Positions 45,558-54,004 of a stretch of DNA of 64,000 nucleotides are shown in pieces. Source of the DNA: Candidatus Sericytochromatia bacterium (GTDB lineage: Bacteria; Cyanobacteriota; Sericytochromatia; UBA7694); assembly GCA_018780035.1 (NCBI GenBank), contig JADMKE010000005.1, positions 62,001 through 126,000 on the forward strand. Direction: 5' to 3'. How positions within the stretch are numbered: the stretch's first letter is position 1; each line of letters opens with the position of its first letter. A program made the position numbers and the translations under genes. The notes below the pieces were generated by a model. It was not told the DNA's origin and ran no database searches. It saw only the letters and a program-made list of their open reading frames with translations.

Positions 45558-46753
45558 AAACTCATTTTATAGCGAAAGCCCATTTTGTAATCCAGGCTGC
45601 GGGCCGTATCCAAAGGCCCGGCAAAGCTTGTATCTTTGCGGGTGGAAGCTTCGCCATCCAAACTCAGACCCTGGGTCACGTTATAACGGAAACCCGCCCC
45701 GTATTGATTGGGTTTTTGGGTTTCACCCGGTTTAAATTTGGTGGTCAGGCTCAAACCTTCGTAGACAGTGTGTTGGGTGCCCACCTCTACAGAACTCCAA
45801 TTGACGCCCTGACCTTTGGGGCCAGCGACGGGTCGGGTATCTGCTTTGAGAGAATGGCCGGGGAGCAACTCCATTTCAACGCCTGTGCTGAGATTGTCAA
45901 CCAGAGAAGATTCGGTATTGAGGCGGCCTTTGGCATTGACTTTGACTTTACCCAAATCCACCTGGCCATTGAGATTGAGTTGGGCTGGCAAAGCAGAAGA
46001 GGAGGAAGAGGCCGGTGTGGTTGGGGCAGTGGGAGTCTTGGTTTTGCCTGAACCCGGTTTCGGAGTGGCTTTTTTGGGGTCCGCCGCCTTGGCTTCGACC
46101 GTATCCACGCCCACAGTCAGGCCCAGAGACGGGGCCATTTGGTAAGAAGCACGAATCTTACTGGTGCTGTGCTGGCCCTGGGCATTAAAACTATTGGTGC
46201 CTTGCAGTTTTAAATCACCCAATTGGGCTGTGGACTGCACATCCAGGCCCGTGACTTCTTGCTCTTCACGGGGGGCTCCGGGCAAGAGTTGGCTGGGGAC
46301 ACCGGGAGTGGCGGCCGGATCTTTGGGCTGGGTTTTGGGGGTGGCTTTGAGGCTAAAGGGCTGGGGTTCAGCAGGGCCCGGCTTGCCTTTTTTCTTTTCA
46401 GCTTCTTTTGCACCGCTGGGGGCGGGGGCAGAATCGGCAGCAGAGGCGGATGGCGCTTTGCGGGCAGTGCCTGAGCCTTGTCGAAGGGCGGGCGCTTCCG
46501 AAAAAATTGGGGCGGGCGGCTTATAACCCGGAGGCAGACTGGCTTCATCCACCAAAGAGACAATGATGGTTTCGGGGCCTTTGGCTTTTTTTAATTCAGC
46601 TTGAATGGTGAGCAAATCTTTGGGATCGATGCCCGGCGCAGAGGGAATTTTGGCTAAAATCCCCAGTTCTCGGGCGCTGAGTTTATCGTCTTGGTTATAG
46701 TCCATGCGGGCCAAAAAGCGCTGGGTTTGCGGCGTAAACGATTTAATCTCCAT
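45554..46753 (-). CDS. EF-hand protein with C-terminal outer-membrane-barrel-like domain
   Basis: A 399-residue protein. An EF-hand loop DYNQDDKLSARE (18-29) lies near the N-terminus, so calcium binding is likely. Residues about 85-165 are a Lys/Pro/Ala-rich linker. The C-terminal about 230 residues alternate polar and hydrophobic residues in strands (GDLKLQGTNSFN, KIRASYQMAPSLGLTVGVDTV, NLNGQVDLGKVKVNAKGRL) and end in KMGFRYKMSF, the terminal-Phe pattern of outer-membrane barrels. A Sec signal peptide is not visible, which is odd for such a domain. It shares this layout with the gene at 49610. The family is unknown. Confidence 0.6.
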   Translation of the reverse strand: MEIKSFTPQTQRFLARMDYNQDDKLSARELGILAKIPSAPGIDPKDLLTIQAELKKAKGPETIIVSLVDEASLPPGYKPPAPIFSEAPALRQGSGTARKAPSASAADSAPAPSGAKEAEKKKGKPGPAEPQPFSLKATPKTQPKDPAATPGVPSQLLPGAPREEQEVTGLDVQSTAQLGDLKLQGTNSFNAQGQHSTSKIRASYQMAPSLGLTVGVDTVEAKAADPKKATPKPGSGKTKTPTAPTTPASSSSSALPAQLNLNGQVDLGKVKVNAKGRLNTESSLVDNLSTGVEMELLPGHSLKADTRPVAGPKGQGVNWSSVEVGTQHTVYEGLSLTTKFKPGETQKPNQYGAGFRYNVTQGLSLDGEASTRKDTSFAGPLDTARSLDYKMGFRYKMSF

Positions 46754-46935
46754 CGTGTCCTGTCAAGCGCTCCTTGGCGGTTAAAAATCAGACTCACTTT
46801 TTATTTTATCGCAGATTTGTAATCGCAACTTGCCTGAATATCTTCTTTTGACCTGCGTTTGCCTGTCAGATATGTTAACCTGTAAAACAATCTTAAGGCC
46901 GAATCACAGCCCAATCAATGCAGGGGAGTTCTGTT

Positions 46936-47982
46936 ATGCGACGCAGTTTTGCCAGTGACAACAATGCAGGTCTGCATCCACAGGCCCTGGCAGCGCTGGC
47001 CAACGCCAATCAGGAACACGAACTGGGTTATGGCGACGACCCCTATACCCAAGCCGCAGAAGCGGCTTTTGTGGCCGAATTGGGAGAAGTGGCCGTCTTT
47101 CCTGTGCTGACAGGCACCGCCGCCAATGTTTTGGCCATCGCCGCCCTGCTGCGGCCCTTCGAAGCAGTGATCTGCAGCCGTTTGGCTCATCTTTGGGTCG
47201 ATGAATGCGGCGCCCCCGAACGTTTTACGGGCTGTAAGTTGATTCCCCTCGACACACCCGACGGCAAATTGCAAGTTGCACAAGTGGCCACAGCCCTCGG
47301 CGGACGGGGCGATGAACACCGGGTACAACCCCGCATGATTTCGATTACCCAACCAACGGAAGTGGGCACCTTGTATAGCTTGGCCGAGATTCAGGCCTTG
47401 GCAGAATTTGCCCATGCCCAGGGCCTGTATTTGCATGTCGATGGGGCCCGTATCTCCAATGCCGCGGCTGCGCTGAATTGCAATTTTTCCACTCTCTTGC
47501 GCGAGACCGGTGTGGATGTGGTCAGCTTTGGCGGCACCAAAAATGGCCTGCTCAATGCCGAAGCGCTGGTCTTTTTAAACCCTGCTCTGGCCAAAGAAAT
47601 GCCTTACCTGCGCAAACAGGCCATGCAGCTCAATTCCAAAATGCGTTTTGTCAGCGCCCAGTGGCTGCCCTTTTTAAACGATCAGCTCTGGCTCAGAAAT
47701 GCCCAACACGCCAATACCATGGCCCAGCAATTGGCTGAAGCGGTTTTTGCATTGCCGGGGATTGAACCCGCTTGGCCGGTGGAGAGCAATGCGGTCTTTG
47801 CCAAAGTCCCAGCGGGCCTGATTGCCCCGCTCAAAGCAGAATTTTATTTTTATGTCTGGGACGAAACCGACTCAATCGTGCGCTGGATGTGTGCCTTTGA
47901 TACCCAGCCAGAAGATATTCAGGCCTTTAAGGCTGCCATTGTGAAGATTCTCAAATCCCTTGAAAGTGAGCCCCAAGCATGA
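46936..47982 (+). CDS. ltaE: Low-specificity L-threonine aldolase
   Basis: A PLP-dependent enzyme that cleaves L-threonine or L-allo-threonine to glycine and acetaldehyde in the cytoplasm. The start at 46936 (MRRSFASDNNAG) has GGGGAG 7 nt upstream; an ATG at 46918 has no site. The catalytic lysine is in VSFGGTKNGLL (K202), the PLP-binding Asp in LHVDGARISN (D169), and the phosphate-binding GTAAN is at 60-64. The length of 348 residues is normal. It overlaps the following sixA-like gene by 4 nt, so the two are co-translated. Confidence 0.92.
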   Translation: MRRSFASDNNAGLHPQALAALANANQEHELGYGDDPYTQAAEAAFVAELGEVAVFPVLTGTAANVLAIAALLRPFEAVICSRLAHLWVDECGAPERFTGCKLIPLDTPDGKLQVAQVATALGGRGDEHRVQPRMISITQPTEVGTLYSLAEIQALAEFAHAQGLYLHVDGARISNAAAALNCNFSTLLRETGVDVVSFGGTKNGLLNAEALVFLNPALAKEMPYLRKQAMQLNSKMRFVSAQWLPFLNDQLWLRNAQHANTMAQQLAEAVFALPGIEPAWPVESNAVFAKVPAGLIAPLKAEFYFYVWDETDSIVRWMCAFDTQPEDIQAFKAAIVKILKSLESEPQA

Positions 47983-48509
47983 AAACCCTGTATATTTCCC
48001 GTCACGGTGAAGCTGTCAATGTCGGCGCACCGGGGGTCTTCAGCGATTTTGACCGCCACCTGAGTGAAGAGGGCAAAGCCAAGATCGCCAAACAGGCCCT
48101 CGGCCTCAAACAGCTGGGCGCACGCTGGGACAAAATCCTCTCCAGCCCTTTGGTAAGGGCCAGGCAAACGGCGGAATTGCTCAACGCACCTGTCGGTGCC
48201 CCCTTGGAATTTTGCGATGCCCTGGGCGACAGCCCCTCTTTGGCCAATGTTCAAAAGATTCTGGCAAATATGCCCGAAAAAAGAATCCTCTTGGTCAGCC
48301 ATCAGCCTTTTATTGTTCATTTAACCGCTTATCTTTTAACTGGGCGCCGAGATGTGTCTTTTCACTACAGTACGGGCACCATGGCCTGTTTGCAGTCTTA
48401 CCAGTTGCAGGATGAACCCAAAGGCGAATTGGCTTGGTTCATGTCTTCAGAGATTTTGCAGAACCTGGCTGAGCAAACGAGCGAACGGCTCAACCACGCC
48501 CAACTCTAA
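47979..48509 (+). CDS. SixA-like histidine phosphatase
   Basis: A 176-residue member of the histidine phosphatase superfamily, the short SixA type. The RHG motif is at residues 8-10 (YISRHGEAV, H9 nucleophile). A second Arg is in SSPLVRARQTA and the second His in LLVSHQPFIVHL. SixA removes phosphate from histidine phosphotransfer domains; other members act on small phosphates. There is no signal peptide. It overlaps ltaE by 4 nt (ATGA), so co-expression is likely, though a shared pathway is not obvious. Its stop overlaps that of the convergent recombinase-like gene by 4 nt. Confidence 0.85.
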   Translation: MKTLYISRHGEAVNVGAPGVFSDFDRHLSEEGKAKIAKQALGLKQLGARWDKILSSPLVRARQTAELLNAPVGAPLEFCDALGDSPSLANVQKILANMPEKRILLVSHQPFIVHLTAYLLTGRRDVSFHYSTGTMACLQSYQLQDEPKGELAWFMSSEILQNLAEQTSERLNHAQL

Positions 48510-49306
48510 AGCGCGATATCGTCAAAGGAATCGCTGTGATTGACGCGGTAATAGAGTTCGCGGTCAATGATCGGTGCGTGGTGATTTTCAAAGAGCTTAA
48601 AATGGGTTTGGTACGAACCCGTATAAAAAATATTTTCGAGAATGGTTTTGATCGTATTGGCCTGCCAGCGCCCCCCGCGTTTGGTTTGCACACCGGCATG
48701 GGTCAAACCCAGCGCAATTTGGCGCAATGAACGGCCTGCAGCGCGCTCGCGAAAGATCTTGACCACCACCTTGGCCTCTTCGGGCAGACATTCGTATTCA
48801 TTGCTCACGGCATTGATCTGGTAGCCATAGGGGCAGGCCCCGCCATTGTTGCGCGAGAGTTCAGAGCGGGTGCGTTCCGTGGGCATAACCCGCACACGGT
48901 GGTGGGGCTTGAGCTGTGGGATGCGTGGTAGGATGTCTAAAAACAAAGGCGGACAATTTTTGCTCTCGAGAAAAATCTCCTCGCGAATGCTGATAAATCC
49001 CCCTTTGACAAGGCCGTCACGAAAGAGTTTGAGAATACTGTAGACATCATTAAAGCGCCGACCAAGATCCAACATGCTCTCGACCAGCAAAAACTCGCCT
49101 GGCTGCAATTGCATCAACAGCTGTTTGAGTTCGGGGCGTTCCAATGGGTTTTTGACCAGGGCCAAATCCACAGATAGATCTAAAAAAACAAGATCTTTCT
49201 GTTTACAATGTGCTTCGAGCAGTTTTCGCTTTTGAACAATAATTTTTGTATCTTGATCGTAGAGTTCTGGCGAAATCCAATAATAACCAGCAGCTTTTTG
49301 AGTCAT
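48506..49306 (-). CDS. Serine recombinase-like protein with altered catalytic residues
   Basis: A 266-residue protein with a resolvase-type N-terminal domain and a Recombinase (PF07508-type) domain: GGACPYGYQIN, then YECLPEEAKVVVKIFRERAAGRSLRQIA, then RWQANTIKTILENIFYTG. The catalytic Ser is retained in GYYWIS (S12), but the usual YxRxS Arg is Trp. The DRLxR motif reads DLGRR, so only part of the active-site arginines remain. The zinc ribbon and coiled coil of large serine recombinases are absent. The start at 49306 has AGGTGG 5 nt upstream; an ATG at 49339 is the alternative. There are no att-like repeats or mobile-element genes nearby. It is probably domesticated or inactive. Confidence 0.75.
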   Translation of the reverse strand: MTQKAAGYYWISPELYDQDTKIIVQKRKLLEAHCKQKDLVFLDLSVDLALVKNPLERPELKQLLMQLQPGEFLLVESMLDLGRRFNDVYSILKLFRDGLVKGGFISIREEIFLESKNCPPLFLDILPRIPQLKPHHRVRVMPTERTRSELSRNNGGACPYGYQINAVSNEYECLPEEAKVVVKIFRERAAGRSLRQIALGLTHAGVQTKRGGRWQANTIKTILENIFYTGSYQTHFKLFENHHAPIIDRELYYRVNHSDSFDDIAL

Positions 49307-49572
49307 GTCGCCCACCTGTTTGATTGTGTATAGGGGCATTTATCCGCTGACAAAGTGCAAAACTTGCAGAAAAAAGAGTAAAACCCAGATTAAGTTTTAA
49401 ACAAAGTATTTTTAATGCAGCCAGCATACTCAAACACAGTCAAAATACAATTCTTGTCTAAAAAAAGCAATTAAAACTAAGAGAAAATTAATTAAACATA
49501 AAGAAAAAGTAATTCTATTTTTTTGAGACAATGAGTATAAATTTTAAGCATGAGAGGGGATTTAACTGGCGA

Positions 49573-49581
49573 TGTTATAAT
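49573..49581 (+). promoter_or_regulatory. Extended -10 promoter upstream of the 49610 gene
   Basis: TGTTATAAT (TGnTATAAT) lies 28 nt before the ATG at 49610; no good -35 is seen, as expected for an extended -10. The upstream region 49340-49560 is strongly AT-rich and holds no gene. Confidence 0.5.
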
Positions 49582-49609
49582 AGGCAGCGTTACCCCAAAG
49601 GAGTTGTGT

Positions 49610-51442
49610 ATGATGGATCGTCAAATGGCCTTAAATCTGGCCAAACAATATATTCCCGATGCCGCGCAGCCCCTGCGCTTGAATGACCAAAAACTGCAGC
49701 CCCTGCAACTCAGCCCCACGCAATTGGCCAAAATTGACGCCAATGGGGATGCCCAAATTACACAAGACGAGTTGGTTGAGGCGATTGTGGCCAACCAGGT
49801 TAAACTCGATCCCCTCAGCAGCGCCACCCCTTCTTCTCAGACCAGTCTGGCTTTTGTGGAGCCTGAGATTGCAGCTCCAGCACGCAAAAAAGGCCCCACC
49901 CCACAGACTCCTTTCTTGGGAGGGCCCCAAGCTCTCGGCATCAGCAAACCCGATCAGGTCTTAACTGTGAATCCCTCCAACGCGTCAGTGGATACCGGCG
50001 AACGCAATCTCGACAGCCTGGTGGGCAAGGTCAAAACCCCCGATCAGGTAGCCGCCCTGCTCGATGCGGTAAATTATGACAAAGAACGCGGCAAAGCCCT
50101 GGGCGGCGATGGGCCCTTGGGCGCGATGGCCCCTGAAGACACCTTAAACAAATTCAGCGGGGTCTGCCGCGATATCCACCAATTGGGTGCCTATGTGCTC
50201 AGCCAAAACGGCTACAGTGCCCAGCAGGTGGGGTATGTCGCAGGCCGCACCAGCCATTCAATTCTGGCCTATGCCGAGCCTGGCAAGGGCTATGGGATTA
50301 TCGAATACGGCCGCAATTATTCCCCCGAAGACATCGCCAAATTGCTGGGACGCCCGGCTCTTTCACCGCGCGAGGCCCTGCTGGCCCTGCGCCCAGAAGC
50401 CAAAGTGGTCTTTGGCTGGACCCCGCCCGAAAAGGGCCAAGACGGCTCTGTCAAAGATATTTATTATACCCTCGGCCACCAACTCTACCACGAAAGCCTG
50501 CGCCTCAAGCACCAAGACAGCGTCAGCGTTGACCAGATTCGCGGCGTGGAGATCGAAAAGACCCTGGGTGAACATTGGAGTATCAAAGCCGGTGTCCGGG
50601 GTGAAATGCCAGGCGATCCCACAGGCAAAAACGCCAAATATATCGCAGCCGGTTACCAATGGGGCGATTTTGACAATTGGGGCCGCGTCTCGCTCGGTGC
50701 GCAGCACCGCCCCAACGAAGGTTCCCATGTGGTCGGTCCCAATACCTGGGAGGCCAATCCCACCACTTTGCTGGGCGTCAATATCGAAGGCAAAGTCACG
50801 CCATTTAAAGCCAATCTGGGCCAGCATCACCGCACCAGCACCACCGTTCAGGGCCAACTTTCGGGGGCCTTTGCGGCCTTCAACGACAAAAAAGAAAGTG
50901 ACGCGGGCCAGCGCGTGAGCGCCGGTTATGGCTATGATTCAGATCTGCTCACGGGGCTGCCCAAAGCCAATTTGCGCCTCTCGCAAAACTTCGAAGGCCG
51001 CATTGCTGAGGGCCTGACGTATAAGTCTGAACTCTTTGTGGACAATGATGTCTTCTTGTCTGCCGCCGCTTATGGCATGGGTGGCAAGGGCTTTTACGCC
51101 AATATTGGCGCAAATACCACCTTAACGTATACCCGGGGCGGCTTTTCGACCTATCTCGGTGGCCAATACCTCTTTCAGCAGGTCAATAACCTCGAAACAA
51201 GTGGCATCAAAACAGGGGGCAGTTATCAGACCGGGCGTTTCTCTTTTGGCACGGGTGCCGACATCTTTCCAAGTGCCGAAGGGGTGCATTTGCGTACCAA
51301 CCAACGTGTTGGCGTGGACGTAACCGAAAACATCAATCTGTATATGGGTGCCCAGCAGGAGAAGATCTTCAGCGACAAAGCTGGCACCTATAGCAACCCT
51401 GGCACAATCGGTGTGGGTGGTGGCTTGCAGGTCAAGTTTTAA
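49610..51442 (+). CDS. EF-hand, transglutaminase-like and outer-membrane-barrel-like protein
   Basis: A 610-residue protein starting MMDRQMALNLA, with AAAGGAG 6 nt upstream. An EF-hand loop DANGDAQITQDE is at 43-54. A papain/transglutaminase-like core has C186 in SGVCRDIHQLGAYVL, H216 in GRTSHSILAY and E232 in IIEYG, a plausible Cys-His-acid triad. From about residue 330 on, repeated amphipathic strands (KAGVRGEMPG, YIAAGYQWGDFDNW, NLYMGAQQEKI) end with GGLQVKF, an outer-membrane-barrel-like finish. No Sec signal peptide is visible. A catalytic domain joined to a barrel with an EF-hand front end is an unusual combination; cross-linking or peptide cleavage at a surface is a guess. Confidence 0.6.
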   Translation: MMDRQMALNLAKQYIPDAAQPLRLNDQKLQPLQLSPTQLAKIDANGDAQITQDELVEAIVANQVKLDPLSSATPSSQTSLAFVEPEIAAPARKKGPTPQTPFLGGPQALGISKPDQVLTVNPSNASVDTGERNLDSLVGKVKTPDQVAALLDAVNYDKERGKALGGDGPLGAMAPEDTLNKFSGVCRDIHQLGAYVLSQNGYSAQQVGYVAGRTSHSILAYAEPGKGYGIIEYGRNYSPEDIAKLLGRPALSPREALLALRPEAKVVFGWTPPEKGQDGSVKDIYYTLGHQLYHESLRLKHQDSVSVDQIRGVEIEKTLGEHWSIKAGVRGEMPGDPTGKNAKYIAAGYQWGDFDNWGRVSLGAQHRPNEGSHVVGPNTWEANPTTLLGVNIEGKVTPFKANLGQHHRTSTTVQGQLSGAFAAFNDKKESDAGQRVSAGYGYDSDLLTGLPKANLRLSQNFEGRIAEGLTYKSELFVDNDVFLSAAAYGMGGKGFYANIGANTTLTYTRGGFSTYLGGQYLFQQVNNLETSGIKTGGSYQTGRFSFGTGADIFPSAEGVHLRTNQRVGVDVTENINLYMGAQQEKIFSDKAGTYSNPGTIGVGGGLQVKF

Positions 51443-51457
51443 AACTGAGCCAGGGCA

Positions 51458-51802
51458 ATGAGCACGGAAGACAGTGGCAATTGGTTTGTGCTCTGTGTCC
51501 GGACGCCTGCGTCCGATGGGGTGATTCTGAGCACAGCCAGCCTGAAACAGGCCGAGCAAAGCTTCACGGGGAACGAGCTGGAAGTTTTGGAACAAGCGGG
51601 TTGCACACCCATCTGCGATGCCCAAGGCAATTGGATTGCCTTTAAGCTCCTGGCGCAGGTCGTTCCCCTCAGCGCTCCTCTCACGTTGCAAGCACTGGCC
51701 CCATTTGTCCCTGAAGGCACAGTTATTGTTTTTGATAACGGTTGCCTGCCAAGTATCACGTGGTATTTTAGCGCAAAAGGTATTCAGATCATCGCCGACT
51801 AA
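51458..51802 (+). CDS. Hypothetical protein, 114 aa
   Basis: A small soluble protein (MSTEDSGNWFVLCVRTPASD...FVPEGTVIVFDNGCLPSITWYFSAKG). It looks alpha/beta, with three scattered cysteines, and belongs to no family I know. The ATG lies 15 nt after the stop of the barrel-like gene, with a weak AGGG site, so co-transcription is likely. A minus-strand frame over the same region is discarded because this frame has the better context. Confidence 0.45.
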   Translation: MSTEDSGNWFVLCVRTPASDGVILSTASLKQAEQSFTGNELEVLEQAGCTPICDAQGNWIAFKLLAQVVPLSAPLTLQALAPFVPEGTVIVFDNGCLPSITWYFSAKGIQIIAD

Positions 51803-51844
51803 AACCCAACACCTGTTAAGCTGTTGTCAGAAAGGATTTTACCT

Positions 51845-53239
51845 ATGTTTCACTCCCTGCCCAAAACCCTCTCCACACTGCTCTGTACCAGCCTGCTGTT
51901 GGCTGCTTTGACTCCCCAGCCCAGCCAGGCCCTCACGCCCCCTGAACCCTTTCCCCGCTCTTTTTTTGTGATGGTCGGCCCGGCAGAAATGACCCAGGCC
52001 ACGATCTGGGTGCAAACCGCCACGCCCGCGCAGGTGCGGGTCTATGTCCAGGCCCAAAACTCGCCCGAAAAAGGCCAATGGAGCCAGAGTTACACCACCA
52101 CCCCTGAGCATTATTTGAGTGTACAGGTGCCACTGACTGGCCTCATGCCTCAAACCGATTATAAATACCAAGTGGAGATCAACGGCCGCATCGAAACGAT
52201 GGGCTTTGGCACGACCTTTCGCACCCAGCCGCTCTGGCGCAACCGCACAGCGCCGCCGGAAATTGAATTTGCCTTGGGCTCCTGTGTCTATCTCAACGAT
52301 CCCAGCTCTGACTTGCCCAATTACAATGCCCTGGGTGGGAATTATGAGGTCTTTGAATCGATTCGCAGGGCCCAACCCGACTTTATGCTCTGGATGGGGG
52401 ACAATATCTATCTGCGCGATCCGGATTTTTATTCCAAAGAGCGGCTCGAAAGGCGTTATCACCAATTGCGGGCCTTTCCGGAAGCCCGCCCCCTGCTGGC
52501 GGCGTTGCCCCATTACGCGATCTGGGACGATCACGATTTTGGCAGCAATGACGCCGACCGCAGCTACCGCATGCGCAGCGAGGTGATGGATCTGTTTAAA
52601 CACTATTGGCCGAATCCTGGCCATGGACAAACAGAAAGAGAGGGCATTTATACCCGCTTTGAATGGGGCGATGCGGAGTTTTTCTTGACCGATAACCGCT
52701 CATTCAGGGCTGCCAACCAGCTCCAGGATCCCAACAAATCTTTCTTTGGGGCCGCTCAGTGGCAATGGCTCAAAGAGAGCCTGTCGAGCAGCCCCGCCAC
52801 GTTTAAATTTATTGTGATTGGCAATCAGGTGCTCAATACCCAAACCCCCAGCGAAAATTTTTACAATTATAGCCAGGAGTACAGCACCTTTTTAAACTGG
52901 CTGGAAAGCAGCAAAATTCCGGGTATTGTCTTGCTTAGCGGCGACCGCCACCACAGCGAATTGCTCAAAAAAGAGCGGCCCGGCAGCTACCCCCTTTACG
53001 AATACACGGTCTCACCGCTCACCAGCAAAGCCTTTCCGCCTTTTCCGGCTGAGCAGGTCTTGCCCGAACGGATACCCGGCTCTTTGGTGGTGGAACGCAA
53101 TTTTGGCACGATTCAGATTTCCGGCCCCGCCGGGGAGCGCGTGTTGGAACTCAAAACCCACAATACCCTGGGAAAAACCCTCTGGCAGACCCGCATTTTA
53201 CACAAAGAACTGCTGCCGCCCAGTGGGGGAGCAAAATAG
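51845..53239 (+). CDS. PhoD-like alkaline phosphatase
   Basis: A 464-residue secreted phosphatase of the PhoD family. The start at 51845 (MFHSLPKTLSTLLCTSLLLAALTP) has AAAGGA 8 nt upstream and gives a clear signal peptide. The N-terminal Ig-like domain (about 40-125) precedes the catalytic domain with ALGSCVYLNDP, LWMGDNIYLRD, AIWDDHDFGSNDADRSY, LTDNRSF and LLSGDRHHSELLK, the metal-binding Asp/His set of the family. PhoD uses iron and calcium to release phosphate from phosphomonoesters and phosphodiesters outside the cytoplasm. It is the only gene here in this region that carries a classical Sec signal. No pho box was identified. Confidence 0.92.
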   Translation: MFHSLPKTLSTLLCTSLLLAALTPQPSQALTPPEPFPRSFFVMVGPAEMTQATIWVQTATPAQVRVYVQAQNSPEKGQWSQSYTTTPEHYLSVQVPLTGLMPQTDYKYQVEINGRIETMGFGTTFRTQPLWRNRTAPPEIEFALGSCVYLNDPSSDLPNYNALGGNYEVFESIRRAQPDFMLWMGDNIYLRDPDFYSKERLERRYHQLRAFPEARPLLAALPHYAIWDDHDFGSNDADRSYRMRSEVMDLFKHYWPNPGHGQTEREGIYTRFEWGDAEFFLTDNRSFRAANQLQDPNKSFFGAAQWQWLKESLSSSPATFKFIVIGNQVLNTQTPSENFYNYSQEYSTFLNWLESSKIPGIVLLSGDRHHSELLKKERPGSYPLYEYTVSPLTSKAFPPFPAEQVLPERIPGSLVVERNFGTIQISGPAGERVLELKTHNTLGKTLWQTRILHKELLPPSGGAK

Positions 53240-53250
53240 CTGGAACTGCC

Positions 53251-53256
53251 TATAAT
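53251..53256 (+). promoter_or_regulatory. Consensus -10 box (TATAAT) upstream of the 53346 gene
   Basis: A perfect TATAAT lies directly after the phosphatase gene, 89 nt before the next ATG. AAGGAG precedes that ATG. No -35 is convincing. Confidence 0.35.
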
Positions 53257-53345
53257 CGCCTGCTAAAATAGAAGCAGAAGAAGAAAATAGAAAAAACTGT
53301 CTATAAAACATCTGAGTAAATTTAATTTGCGCAAGGAGCCCAGCC

Positions 53346-53999
53346 ATGAGTCTCGACATCCCCAAATCCACCCCGGCCATCCCCCAAGCGGTGGTGAAAC
53401 CGCTCCCAACCACCGCTCCCGGAGGAACCCCCACCCCAGCGGCCGCAGCACCTGCCGAGGCAACGCCAGTAGCACCCAGCGAAAGTCTCAGTGTGACGCC
53501 TTTGGCCGGCTCTGCCCAGGCTCCCCAGGTCAATTTAACAGAACCCGCAGCTCCGATTGCCCCCAATGCCACTGAAGCGCGCAAAAACTTCAACAATGCC
53601 TTTGGCGTCGGCGACAAAGGTTATGTCAAAGAGAGTGATCCCAAGCTGAGCGCTGCCCTCAAAGGGTTTGCTGGCAAACTCAACGAAGAAATGAAAAAAG
53701 CCATTGGCCGCAATCCACGTGGATTGGACTTTATGCACGCCCTCGACAAAGCCGCCCAAGGCAAGCCCCTGAGCAAAGATGATATCGGCAGTATTCAGCT
53801 CTTTTTGGCCAAAGACACCCGCTATGGCAGTGAGCTGGCCACCTCAAAGACCCCCAATGGCCTGGACCGCAAATACGGATTCCGCACCCACGCAACATTA
53901 GAGCGTCTGCTCAACAATTTTCAGCCTTCAGACCTGGTCCACGACGAATATTATGCCCGCCTGGATCGCGAAGGTATCCCCTACGCCAAATACAAATAG
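53346..53999 (+). CDS. Hypothetical protein, 217 aa, disordered N-terminus
   Basis: Residues 1-75 are Pro/Ala/Thr-rich (MSLDIPKSTPAIPQAV...) and probably disordered. Residues about 78-217 form a folded helical domain with ATEARKNFNNAFGVGDKGYV and RNPRGLDFMHALDKAAQGKPL, then GLDRKYGFRTHATLERLLNNF. No family is recognised. There is no signal peptide. AAGGAG lies 7 nt before the ATG. Its stop is 5 nt from that of the convergent binding-protein gene. The disordered Pro/Ala N-terminus followed by a compact domain is like the SGNH protein at 44682. Confidence 0.55.
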   Translation: MSLDIPKSTPAIPQAVVKPLPTTAPGGTPTPAAAAPAEATPVAPSESLSVTPLAGSAQAPQVNLTEPAAPIAPNATEARKNFNNAFGVGDKGYVKESDPKLSAALKGFAGKLNEEMKKAIGRNPRGLDFMHALDKAAQGKPLSKDDIGSIQLFLAKDTRYGSELATSKTPNGLDRKYGFRTHATLERLLNNFQPSDLVHDEYYARLDREGIPYAKYK

Positions 54000-54004
54000 C
54001 AGCG

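Noticed and set aside
51839..52630. 263-codon minus-strand frame
   Set aside because: Antisense to the PhoD-like phosphatase, whose motifs are complete.
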